From NCBI GenBank assembly GCA_024641445.1, contig JAHEDA010000033.1, positions 1-15,293 of the forward strand: 15,293 nt of DNA, in the 5' to 3' direction. Of the stretch, positions 5,689 through 13,028 are shown in pieces; position 1 is the first letter of the stretch; every line of letters starts with the position of its first letter. Source of the DNA: Gammaproteobacteria bacterium. GTDB lineage: Bacteria > Pseudomonadota > Gammaproteobacteria > UBA6429 > Thiohalophilaceae. Both the position numbers and the translations under genes were made by a program. The notes under the pieces were generated by a model, which saw nothing but the letters and a program-made list of their open reading frames with translations, was not told where the DNA came from and searched no databases.

Positions 5689-7569
5689 TCAAACCCTGAA
5701 CATGCTCACCGTTTGTTGCAGGTGCTCGGTCACGCGACGCATATCACCACCGGCCTGCTCGGTTGCCCCTGCGTCAGCGGCAGTCTCTTCCGCAATACGG
5801 CTGATACGGTTGATGTTGCGGTTGATGTCTTCAGCCACCGCACGTTGTTGCTCAGCCGCGGTTGCAATCTGCGTGTTCATCTCATTGATACGAGTAATCG
5901 TCGAGGTAATCGCGTTTAACGAGGTCCCGGCCAGACTGGCCTTTTCCACACTGTTCTTTGCCTGGTCACGCCCACGATTCATCGCGACAACCGCCTTTTG
6001 TGTTCCATCCTGAAGGCGTTCGATCATACCCTGTATCTCAGCGGTGGATTGCTGGGTACGGGTCGCGAGGCTGCGAACCTCATCAGCGACCACGGCAAAG
6101 CCACGACCTTGTTCACCCGCGCGGGCGGCCTCGATGGCGGCATTCAGGGCAAGCAGATTGGTCTGTTCAGCAATCCCCTTGATGACATCCAGGACCTGGG
6201 TGATCGATTCACTCTCCAGCTTGAGGCTGTGAATGACCTTGGCGGCCTGTTCCACCTCATTGGCAAGGCTGCTGATCGCGTTAACGGTATTTTGCACTAT
6301 CACCCTCCCATCCTGGGCCTCTTTGTCGGCATCCTGGGCGGACTCAGCGGCCTGCGCGGCATGACGGGCGACCTCTTGTACAGTCGCGGCCATTTGATTC
6401 ATCGCGGTTGCGACCTCTTCGGTGCCGCGCGTCTGTTCATCCACCCCTTTAAGAGTATTACCGGATACTTCCGTCATTCGTTCTACGGCGTGCTGTAGTT
6501 CATGCGAGGCACTCGAAACATTCTGCACCATGTTATGCAGGCGATGTTGCATCTCACTGGCATGGGTAAGTAGTTGGGTAAATTCCTGTGCACCATGCAC
6601 CGTCACCGTGCGCGTCAGGTCACCGGCCGCGACGGCCTGCATAACATTGACCACCTCTAGCATCGGCCTGAGTATTCGTTGCATCAAAAAATAAATCAGG
6701 GCAAGACCACCGGCGACAACCAGGAGTAATAACAGATATGAAATAATGCTGACATTGCGTTGATGTTTATAGCTGACGGTATAGTCCTTGATACTCAGCA
6801 GATAACCCAGGACCTGACCGCTGGCATCCTGCACCGGGAGTGTTACCACCGCATAACTCGAACCACCAACGTTGTAGTTGCGAACGGTGTTGATCATCCC
6901 TGGGTTGAATTGATAACCCAGCTTTGTCCAGAGCTCAATCTTGGTACTGTATTCCATTTCACCCGTGGGTGAGAGCATAACGGACTCAGCACCACTGCTC
7001 TTACGAAAATCATCCAGTACGCTCTGAAGGTGATTGAAGAGAATACCCGCGCCCACGACCTGCCCTGGTTTAATGTAGAGGGGGAACACCAGGGCCATTA
7101 CGATTTGACCACTATTGTTCCGCACCAGACCTCGCTTGAGCTTTCCTTCCTGGATTGCCTCGTGCACGATGGACACGCCGGTCTCACCCGTAATGTTGGT
7201 GTCCGAAAACAGGACCTGTCCATTCCGGTCCGTGACCTGCATCCCACTGGCGGTATTTGAGGCACTCAGGCGATTGAACATAGGCTTGACTGCCTCGGCC
7301 AGTTTTGGAATATCGGCCGATTGCATGGCAACGATTGCATCACGATTGCGCGTCAAGGCGAAGATCTCACCTGCCATCTTATCAATCATGCCATTGGCAA
7401 TCTTTCGCCATAAGACCTCGTTACTGTTCACCGCGAGGAGATCATAGCGACTCTCCACCTCATTCTGGATCTGGCGGCCGCTGACAACACTGCCCAGCAC
7501 CACTAACAGGATGACAACGCTGGCACCCACGAGTATCTGGGTCTTTAATGAGGCGTTACTAAATGACAT
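5689..7569 (-). CDS. Methyl-accepting chemotaxis protein with periplasmic Cache-like sensor
   Basis: A 626-residue transmembrane chemoreceptor. Order: TM1 (about 12-30), a periplasmic sensor of about 240 residues (31-272), TM2 (about 274-297), HAMP (298-350), and the cytoplasmic coiled-coil signalling domain. Its hairpin tip IAEQTNLLALNAAIEAARAGE (466-486, with the QGRGFAVVADEVRSLA extension to 502) contacts CheA/CheW. The sensor shows the alternating hydrophobic strands and TDRNGQVLFSD-type turn of Cache domains, probably a double Cache; the ligand is unknown. The protein ends VSMFRV and lacks a C-terminal NWETF-type CheR/CheB tether. The ATG at 7569 has an AAGGA Shine-Dalgarno about 10 nt upstream. 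It starts 30 bp after the rhodanese gene, so the two share a transcript, probably from a sigma-28-like promoter. The ODP-like gene follows on the same strand. Confidence 0.95.
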   Translation of the reverse strand: MSFSNASLKTQILVGASVVILLVVLGSVVSGRQIQNEVESRYDLLAVNSNEVLWRKIANGMIDKMAGEIFALTRNRDAIVAMQSADIPKLAEAVKPMFNRLSASNTASGMQVTDRNGQVLFSDTNITGETGVSIVHEAIQEGKLKRGLVRNNSGQIVMALVFPLYIKPGQVVGAGILFNHLQSVLDDFRKSSGAESVMLSPTGEMEYSTKIELWTKLGYQFNPGMINTVRNYNVGGSSYAVVTLPVQDASGQVLGYLLSIKDYTVSYKHQRNVSIISYLLLLLVVAGGLALIYFLMQRILRPMLEVVNVMQAVAAGDLTRTVTVHGAQEFTQLLTHASEMQHRLHNMVQNVSSASHELQHAVERMTEVSGNTLKGVDEQTRGTEEVATAMNQMAATVQEVARHAAQAAESAQDADKEAQDGRVIVQNTVNAISSLANEVEQAAKVIHSLKLESESITQVLDVIKGIAEQTNLLALNAAIEAARAGEQGRGFAVVADEVRSLATRTQQSTAEIQGMIERLQDGTQKAVVAMNRGRDQAKNSVEKASLAGTSLNAITSTITRINEMNTQIATAAEQQRAVAEDINRNINRISRIAEETAADAGATEQAGGDMRRVTEHLQQTVSMFRV

Positions 7570-7599
7570 ACACTAAATTCCTTTATCCGCGACTATCGA

Positions 7600-8034
7600 C
7601 TACTCAATGGCGTAACCGGCTTCCTGCCAGGCAGGATAGCCCTCGCGGAAGTAATAAACCTGTTTAAAACCCCACCCCACGGCCTTGGCGCAGGCATGGG
7701 AGCTACGCATACAACCGATGCTATTACAGTAGATCACAACGGGTTTGTCGCGCGCCACCACCGCGGCCAGGCTCTCTTCAGTGAATATGTGCTTGAGTTC
7801 GAGGTAGGCCGAGCCGGGAATGCGACCGGCATCCCAGTCACGCTGACTGCGCACATCAAGAAAGACGGTGCCCTGGTCAAACAGGCGTTTGGCCTCTTTG
7901 ACATCAATCGTAGTTGCGCCCACCACGGTCTCGGGTGATATCTCTTTCTCCTCTGCCTGTACAGAAACGGACAAGCAAAGGCCAAAAACCAGAGTAATCA
8001 AGACAACTGACTTAGTAAGCATGTGGAAATTCAT
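7600..8034 (-). CDS. Exported rhodanese-like single-domain protein
   Basis: A 144-residue protein with a signal peptide: hydrophobic core about 9-25, probable signal peptidase I cut after SVQA (27/28), no lipobox. The mature part is one rhodanese domain: FLDVRSQRDWDAGRIPGSAYLEL (58-80) and the active loop after VVIYC. The loop reads CNSIGCMRSS with Cys103, Cys108 and Arg110, longer than the usual six-residue CxxGxR loop and with a second cysteine. This belongs to a periplasmic subgroup with Cys-x4-Cys in the loop, so a disulfide-based or persulfide-relay chemistry is possible. Cys115 is a third nearby cysteine. The ATG at 8034 has GGAG 6 nt upstream; the internal Met5 could also start a signal peptide. 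It is the first gene of the unit with the chemoreceptor. Whether it acts on thiosulfate, persulfide or protein thiols cannot be told. Confidence 0.88.
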   Translation of the reverse strand: MNFHMLTKSVVLITLVFGLCLSVSVQAEEKEISPETVVGATTIDVKEAKRLFDQGTVFLDVRSQRDWDAGRIPGSAYLELKHIFTEESLAAVVARDKPVVIYCNSIGCMRSSHACAKAVGWGFKQVYYFREGYPAWQEAGYAIE

Positions 8035-8088
8035 GGGGACTCCGATAGGCTAAGGCTCCACACCGACCTGATTTTGGCCAGTGTAGAG

Positions 8089-8115
8089 TTATCGGAAAAA
8101 CTTGGGAAAAACTTA
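8089..8115 (-). promoter_or_regulatory. Sigma-28 (FliA)-like promoter of the rhodanese-chemoreceptor unit
   Basis: On the minus strand, 8115-8108 reads TAAGTTTT. It is followed by 11 nt and then TCCGATAA (8096-8089). The flagellar sigma-28 consensus is TAAAGTTT-N11-GCCGATAA, so 6 of 8 and 7 of 8 positions match at the exact spacing. The start would be near 8081, giving a leader of about 45 nt before the rhodanese ATG. Chemoreceptor genes are classic sigma-28 targets, which supports the call. No good sigma-70 promoter was found in the 120-bp gap. Confidence 0.65.
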
Positions 8116-8133
8116 GGGCATTAGGCGGAAAAA
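8094..8133. repeat. Helically phased GGAAAAA repeats upstream of the rhodanese gene
   Basis: GGAAAAA occurs at 8094-8100, 8105-8111 and 8127-8133, so the A5 tracts are spaced 11 and 22 bp apart, close to whole helical turns. The first two are part of a tandem 11-bp repeat (GGAAAAACTT, 8094-8103 and 8105-8114). Phased A tracts curve DNA. The first two overlap the sigma-28-like promoter, so curvature may affect promoter use (inference). Confidence 0.5.
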
Positions 8134-8154
8134 GTGTATTGCCGTAACATTTAT

Positions 8155-9087
8155 TTACACTCTGTAGCCATAACTCTGTTCGAAGCGCAGCCAGAATTCA
8201 TCCTTGGTAAAGGCATGATTTTGGGTACCGTGACACTCGATCTTGATCGCACCCATTAGTGAGGCGATACGCCCGGTAGTCTCCCAGTCCATCCCGTTCA
8301 TCAACCCGTATAAAAGACCGGCACGGTAGGCATCACCACAACCCGTGGGGTCGTTTAGCTCACTCGCCTTTGCCAAAGGTATCTCGATGCGTTTGTCCTT
8401 GGTGTAGATAACGGAACCCTCGCCACCTCGGGTGACGATCAAGGCTTCAACGCGTTGCGCCAATTCATGCGGCGACTTGCCGGTGCGCTCCTCGACGAGT
8501 TGGGCCTCGTAATCATTCAGTGCAACCCAGGTCGCCTTATCGATAAAACTCATAAGGTCCTGACCATCAAACATGGGCAGTCCCTGACCTGGGTCAAAAA
8601 TGAAGGGGATGTTACGCTCGGCAAACTGCTCAGCATGAGCGAGCATGCCATCGCGACCATCGGGCGAGACGATACCAATCTTTATACCCTTGGCATCATT
8701 CACCTTGTTCTCGTGTGCAAAGTTCATTGCGCCGGGGTGGAAGGCCGTGATCTGATTGTCGTCCTGATCGGTGGTAATAAAGGCCTGCGCGGTATATGTG
8801 CCATCGACGACCTTGACGTGGGTGCGTGGGATGCTGAATTTGTCCATCCACTCGGCATAGGGTGCGAAGTCATTGCCAACCGTCCCCATGGGTAGGGGCT
8901 CGCCGCCCAACAGTTTCAAGTTGAAGGCGATATTGCCCGCGCAGCCCCCGAACTCACGGCGCATGTCCGGCACCAGGAAGGAGACGTTCAGGATATGCAC
9001 CTTGTCAGGCAGGATGTGATGTTTGAACTTGTCATGGAACACCATGATGGTGTCATAGGCAAACGAACCACAGATCAGTGCAGACAT
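8155..9087 (-). CDS. PfkB-family carbohydrate/nucleoside kinase (adenosine kinase-like)
   Basis: A 310-residue cytoplasmic ribokinase-fold kinase. PfkB signature 1 is FGGCAGNIAFNLKLLGG (46-62). Signature 2 is DPTGCGDAYRAGLLYG (246-261), with Asp252 as catalytic base in the GCGD variant of GxGD. The nucleotide-side motif is VTRGGEGS (218-225). The pattern AFHPGAMN (115-122) and FDPGQGLPMF (164-173) matches a bacterial subgroup usually annotated as adenosine kinase or generic PfkB sugar kinase. The true substrate cannot be decided from sequence. The ATG at 9087 has GAGGGG upstream with good spacing. It starts 21 bp after dgkA and so ends the lipA-gcv gene train. No terminator is obvious after it; the next 120 bp holds the promoter for the rhodanese gene. 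Confidence 0.88.
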   Translation of the reverse strand: MSALICGSFAYDTIMVFHDKFKHHILPDKVHILNVSFLVPDMRREFGGCAGNIAFNLKLLGGEPLPMGTVGNDFAPYAEWMDKFSIPRTHVKVVDGTYTAQAFITTDQDDNQITAFHPGAMNFAHENKVNDAKGIKIGIVSPDGRDGMLAHAEQFAERNIPFIFDPGQGLPMFDGQDLMSFIDKATWVALNDYEAQLVEERTGKSPHELAQRVEALIVTRGGEGSVIYTKDKRIEIPLAKASELNDPTGCGDAYRAGLLYGLMNGMDWETTGRIASLMGAIKIECHGTQNHAFTKDEFWLRFEQSYGYRV

Positions 9088-9108
9088 AGTCTTCCCCTCA
9101 AATTCTTC

Positions 9109-9480
9109 TTATGAAAACCGGGACCAGGCGATAAGGCCCCAGCATACCGCAACATTTACCAGTGAAAAGAGCACGGCCGCCGAACCCATATCCTTTGAGC
9201 GGCCCGACAATTCGTTGATCTGATCGCCAACGCGATCCACTATTGCCTCAATGGCGGAGTTGAGCAACTCCACGATAATAACGATCACCAGACTGCCGAT
9301 CAAAATGGCATATTCAATTGGCGTCCGCCCCAGCCAAATCGCAAATGGCAACATGATCAGACACAACATGGCCTCTTGTCGAAAGGCCGATTCATGCAGC
9401 CACGCGGCACGAATCCCCTGCATCGAATAACCAGTGGCATTGATGATGCGTCTCAGGCCCGTGGCGCCCGGCTTACCCAT
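9109..9480 (-). CDS. dgkA: Diacylglycerol kinase
   Basis: A 123-residue inner-membrane enzyme that phosphorylates diacylglycerol to phosphatidic acid, recycling lipid left from membrane-derived glucan synthesis. Length equals the family norm (E. coli 122). Three membrane segments are visible (about 38-50, 57-75 and 101-119). Conserved residues include Glu30 in HESAFRQE, Glu71, Asn74 and Glu78 in ELLNSAIEAIVDR, and Lys96-Asp97 in SGRSKDMGSAAVL. They line up with E. coli Glu28, Glu69, Asn72, Glu76, Lys94 and Asp95. The ATG at 9480 has GGGAG 8 nt upstream. It lies 40 bp after gcvPB and 21 bp before the PfkB kinase gene, so co-transcription is likely, though no functional tie to glycine cleavage is evident. 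Confidence 0.96.
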   Translation of the reverse strand: MGKPGATGLRRIINATGYSMQGIRAAWLHESAFRQEAMLCLIMLPFAIWLGRTPIEYAILIGSLVIVIIVELLNSAIEAIVDRVGDQINELSGRSKDMGSAAVLFSLVNVAVCWGLIAWSRFS

Positions 9481-9520
9481 GCTATCTCTCCCTACTCAAT
9501 ATCAGATGGGGGGCAAGATA

Positions 9521-10966
9521 TCAGGGCTTCCACGTCAAATCCAGTTCGCGTGCGGCCTTCACGTCATCGAGTCGACGCACTGGCATGGTATGCGGCGCAC
9601 CCTTGACCAGATCTGGCGTGACCCTGGCCTCCTCACGGATCTTCACCATAGCCTCAACAAAGCGGTCGAGAGTCTCCCTCGACTCGGTCTCGGTCGGTTC
9701 GATCAACAGGCACTCGGGTACCAGTAGCGGGAAGTATGTCGTGGGGGCATGCATACCGTAATCAAGCAAACGCTTGGCGAAGTCCATCGCAATCACACCG
9801 TACTGCTTGGCCTCTTTCCTCATGGTAATGATAAATTCGTGCGTGGCACGCCGCTCGGGAAAAGCCAGCTCGAAACCCTCGGCCTTCATCCGCGCCAGCA
9901 TGTAGTTGGCATTGAGGGTGGCGTACTCGGCCACACGCTGCATCCCCTCACGCCCGAGCATGCGGGCGTAGATATAGGCGCGCAATAACACACCCGAGTT
10001 ACCAAAGAAGGTGGACATGCGCCCCATGGTCTGTGGGCAATCTTTTTCGGTCAACAATCGAAAACCGTCGGCATCTTTTGCCACGATAGGGATGGGCATA
10101 AACGGTAACAGTCGAGTGCTCACCCCCACTGGACCGGCGCCGGGTCCACCACCACCATGTGGGGTAGAGAAGGTCTTGTGCAGATTCATGTGAATCACAT
10201 CGAAGCCCATATCACCCGGCTTGACCTTGCCGAGGATCGCGTTGAGATTGGCGCCATCGTAATACAGCAGCCCCCCGGCGTCGTGGACGATCTGCGCAAT
10301 TTCTTTGATATTGCGTTCGAACACACCCAGGGTAGAGGGATTAGTGAGCATGATGCCCGCGGTCTGCGGACCGACGGCCTGGCGTAGCGCGTCGATGTCC
10401 ACGTCACCCTGATCATTGGTCGGGATCTCGCGCACCTTGTAGTTACACATGGTCGCGGTCGCCGGGTTGGTGCCGTGCGCCGCATCCGGCACCAGGATCT
10501 CGGTACGTGCGGTATCCTTGCGTGCATCGTGATAGGCGCGAATCATCGCCACCCCGGCAAACTCTCCGTGGGCCCCGGCCATTGGTGCCAGTGACACACC
10601 CTTCATACCGGTGACCTCCTTCAGCATCTCTTGCAGGTCATGCATACAGGCAAGAAAACCCTGACTCATACTCGCCGGGCTCTCCGGGTGCCGGTTCAAG
10701 AATCCGGGCAACATCGCCAGACTATTGCAGGCACGCGGGTTGTACTTCATGGTGCAGGAACCCAGCGGATAAAAATGGGTGTCGATAGAAAAATTCTTCT
10801 GCGACAAGCGTGTGTAGTGCCGCACCGCATCCATCTCGGAGACCTCGGGCAATAGCGGTCGTTTGCTACGGCGCAGGCTCTGCGGAATATCTTTCGCCGC
10901 CGCATCATCACGCGGGAACTGGGCAGTGTTAGTGCGTCCAGGGCGGGAGTGTTCGAAGATCAACAT
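9521..10966 (-). CDS. gcvPB: Glycine decarboxylase (P protein) subunit 2, PLP-binding
   Basis: The 481-residue C-terminal half of the split P protein. With GcvPA it decarboxylates glycine and passes the aminomethyl group to lipoyl-GcvH. Seen: FYPLGSCTMKYNPR (65-78), SLAPMAGAHGEFAG (125-138), PDAAHGTNPATA (160-171) and the PLP site NLHKTFSTPHGGGGPGAG (261-278) with Lys264 forming the internal aldimine. Length agrees with the GcvPB family. The ATG at 10966 has only a weak purine stretch (AAGAGA) upstream. It lies 33 bp after tpx rather than directly after gcvPA, which is unusual. It may depend on read-through from upstream, since no promoter is seen in the short gap. Confidence 0.96.
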   Translation of the reverse strand: MLIFEHSRPGRTNTAQFPRDDAAAKDIPQSLRRSKRPLLPEVSEMDAVRHYTRLSQKNFSIDTHFYPLGSCTMKYNPRACNSLAMLPGFLNRHPESPASMSQGFLACMHDLQEMLKEVTGMKGVSLAPMAGAHGEFAGVAMIRAYHDARKDTARTEILVPDAAHGTNPATATMCNYKVREIPTNDQGDVDIDALRQAVGPQTAGIMLTNPSTLGVFERNIKEIAQIVHDAGGLLYYDGANLNAILGKVKPGDMGFDVIHMNLHKTFSTPHGGGGPGAGPVGVSTRLLPFMPIPIVAKDADGFRLLTEKDCPQTMGRMSTFFGNSGVLLRAYIYARMLGREGMQRVAEYATLNANYMLARMKAEGFELAFPERRATHEFIITMRKEAKQYGVIAMDFAKRLLDYGMHAPTTYFPLLVPECLLIEPTETESRETLDRFVEAMVKIREEARVTPDLVKGAPHTMPVRRLDDVKAARELDLTWKP

Positions 10967-10999
10967 ATTGGGTAATCTCTTAAAAAGTTTTATGCGTAA

Positions 11000-11494
11000 T
11001 TACTTCAGTGCCGCCAGCGCCTTATCGTAATTCGGCTCTTGCGCGATCTCGGGCACCAGCTCGGTATAGAGCACCTTGTTGTTAGCATCCAACACCACCA
11101 CGGCACGCGCGGTAATCCCGGCGAGGGGGCCATCCTGGATCAGTACACCATAATCTTTGGCGAAATTTCTGCTACGCATCATGGAGAGGGTAATTACCTT
11201 ATCGGTATTCTCGGCGCCACAGAAACGATTCATAGCGAAGGGCAGGTCGGCGGAGATCACTAACATCACCGCATCTTTACCGGCATGGTCATTAAACTTC
11301 TTGGTGGAGGTTGCACAAACCGGTGTATCGAGGCTCGGTACGATATTGAGTAGCTTCTTTTTCCCGGCGAAATCGCCCAGGGACTTGTCATGCAGGTCCT
11401 TGTCGGTGAGCTTGAACTCGGGTGCGGTGCTACCGATCTTCGGGAGTTCACCATTCGTAGTAATTGGATTGCCTTGCAGGGTAATCTTGGCCAT
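11000..11494 (-). CDS. tpx: Thiol peroxidase (atypical 2-Cys peroxiredoxin)
   Basis: A 164-residue thioredoxin-dependent peroxidase that reduces hydrogen peroxide and alkyl peroxides. The peroxidatic cysteine is Cys60 in SLDTPVCATST and the resolving cysteine is Cys92 in RFCGAEN; both positions correspond to E. coli Tpx Cys61 and Cys95. Other family marks are GNPITTNGELPKIGSTAPEF near the N-terminus, ISADLPFAMNRF, and DGPLAGITARAVVV. No signal peptide is present. The ATG at 11494 has AAGGA about 9 nt upstream. The gene sits between gcvPA (27-bp gap) and gcvPB (33-bp gap), with the same strand and tight spacing, so it must be co-transcribed with the P-protein genes. No separate promoter is visible. 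Confidence 0.97.
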   Translation of the reverse strand: MAKITLQGNPITTNGELPKIGSTAPEFKLTDKDLHDKSLGDFAGKKKLLNIVPSLDTPVCATSTKKFNDHAGKDAVMLVISADLPFAMNRFCGAENTDKVITLSMMRSRNFAKDYGVLIQDGPLAGITARAVVVLDANNKVLYTELVPEIAQEPNYDKALAALK

Positions 11495-11521
11495 GGGTAA
11501 TGTCCTTTTATAAAGTTCCGT

Positions 11522-12919
11522 TTATGCCATTTTAGGTTCGACTGGACAGCGTGCTGCCTGGAGTCGGGTACTGATGCGTTGCAGGTTCTCGACAAAGCTG
11601 TCGAGGTCTGCCTGCGATTTGGTCTCGGTGGCACAGACCAGCAGACAGTTCTTCAACTCTGGATAGTCATCGTCCAACATGTAGCCACCGACAATACCCT
11701 GTGCCGCCAGCGCACGCAGGACCTCGGTTACAGGGAGATCGAACTGAATCACGGCCTCGTGGAAGAGCGGGCTGTTAAAGAGTTTTTTCACCCCCGGTAC
11801 CGCTGATAGCTTTTGCAGCAACGACTGCGTATTCGCATGCGAGGATTGCGCCACCCGCTCCAGTCCATCCGGACCCAACAGAGACATGAAGATGGTCGCC
11901 GCCGTAACCAGCAAACCTTGATTGGTACAGATGTTCGACGTCGCCTTGGAGCGGCGGATGTGCTGCTCACGCGCCTGCAAGGTCAGGGCAAAACCGGGCT
12001 TTCCATCGAGGTCGGTAGTGCGGCCGATGATACGCCCCGGCATCTGCCGCACGTGTTCCTGACGACAGGTCATGAAACCGAAGTAGGGTCCGCCCGATGA
12101 AAGCGGTGCACCAAAGGGTTGGCCGTCACCACAGGCAATATCGACACCCTTGTCACCCCACTCCCCTGGTGGCTTGAGGATCGCCAGCGACATTGGATTA
12201 ACCACCGCGATCACGAGGGCACCGTGTTGATGCGCCCAATTGGTGAGGGTGTCCACATCCTCCAGACAACCAAAGAAGTTGGGTTGCGGGATCACCAGCG
12301 CGGTAATGTCACCGGGGTTGCTCGGCAGGCTCTTCGGGTCAATGGCACCCAGCCTGCGATCGTAATCCAGCTCCTCCAGCACGATGCCCTGATGTTTCAC
12401 CACCGTGTGTGCAACCGTGCGATAACGTGGGTGCACACTGCGTGGCATCAGAATGCGTTTGCTCCTGGACTTGCGATGCGCGCGCACGGCCATGAGGATG
12501 GCCTCGGCCAGCGCCGAGCTGCCATCGTAGAGCGAGGCATTGGAGACATTCATGCCAGTCAAGCTCGCCATCATGGTCTGATATTCATACAGCAATTGCA
12601 GCGTCCCCTGACTCGCCTCGGCCTGATATGGGGTATAGGCAGAGTAGAATTCACCACGCGTAGTGATCTCCCACACCGCCGCCGGGATGTGATGCTCATA
12701 GGCGCCCGCACCGGCGAAGCATAGCGTGCGTCGATCCTCATCCGCACGTTCCGCCATCAGGCGTGAGACATCCATCTCATTGATGCCTACAGGAATAGCC
12801 TCCAGTCCCTTTGCGCGGAGGTTCTGCGGGATCTCGGCAAACAGGGCCTCGATGTCTTTGGCGCCAATGGCATCAAGCATCGCGCTTACATCTTCTTCGG
12901 TGTGCGGTATGAAAGGCAT
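11522..12919 (-). CDS. gcvPA: Glycine decarboxylase (P protein) subunit 1
   Basis: The 465-residue N-terminal half of the split P protein, of normal length. Family marks: MPFIPHTEEDVSAML at the start, CFAGAGAYEHHIPA (67-80), EFYSAYTPYQAEASQG, GMNVSNASLYDGSSALAEA, and GDGQPFGAPLSSGGPYFGF. It has a PLP-transferase fold but lacks the PLP lysine, which lies in GcvPB; the two form the alpha2beta2 enzyme. The ATG at 12919 has only a weak AGG upstream. A terminator-like hairpin separates it from gcvH, so expression may be set apart from gcvT-gcvH. A weak -35/-10 pair after the hairpin (TTAACG at 12979-12974, 17-bp spacer, AATATT at 12956-12951) could be an internal promoter, at low confidence. It is followed within 27 bp by tpx. 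Confidence 0.96.
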   Translation of the reverse strand: MPFIPHTEEDVSAMLDAIGAKDIEALFAEIPQNLRAKGLEAIPVGINEMDVSRLMAERADEDRRTLCFAGAGAYEHHIPAAVWEITTRGEFYSAYTPYQAEASQGTLQLLYEYQTMMASLTGMNVSNASLYDGSSALAEAILMAVRAHRKSRSKRILMPRSVHPRYRTVAHTVVKHQGIVLEELDYDRRLGAIDPKSLPSNPGDITALVIPQPNFFGCLEDVDTLTNWAHQHGALVIAVVNPMSLAILKPPGEWGDKGVDIACGDGQPFGAPLSSGGPYFGFMTCRQEHVRQMPGRIIGRTTDLDGKPGFALTLQAREQHIRRSKATSNICTNQGLLVTAATIFMSLLGPDGLERVAQSSHANTQSLLQKLSAVPGVKKLFNSPLFHEAVIQFDLPVTEVLRALAAQGIVGGYMLDDDYPELKNCLLVCATETKSQADLDSFVENLQRISTRLQAARCPVEPKMA

Positions 12920-12977
12920 GGGTTGAAACCTGCAATAATCAATCAGTCTAAATATTTTTGGCGAATATAACTGCGTT

Positions 12978-13020
12978 AAAAAGACAGCGCGTGCGCGGCA
13001 AATTACACCGCACTACGCGC
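12978..13020 (-). terminator. Terminator or attenuator hairpin between gcvH and gcvPA
   Basis: On the minus strand, right after the gcvH stop, 13020-13015 pairs with 12992-12987 and 13013-13008 pairs with 12998-12993. This gives 12 pairs with one bulge, one G-T wobble and a 9-nt loop. TGTC and then five T residues follow (plus-strand A run 12978-12982). A competing outer pairing, ATAACTG (13029-13023) with CAGTTAT (12973-12967), could hold the T tract. The hairpin lies inside the gcv cluster, so it more likely tunes expression than ends the operon. Confidence 0.55.
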
Positions 13021-13028
13021 AACAGTTA

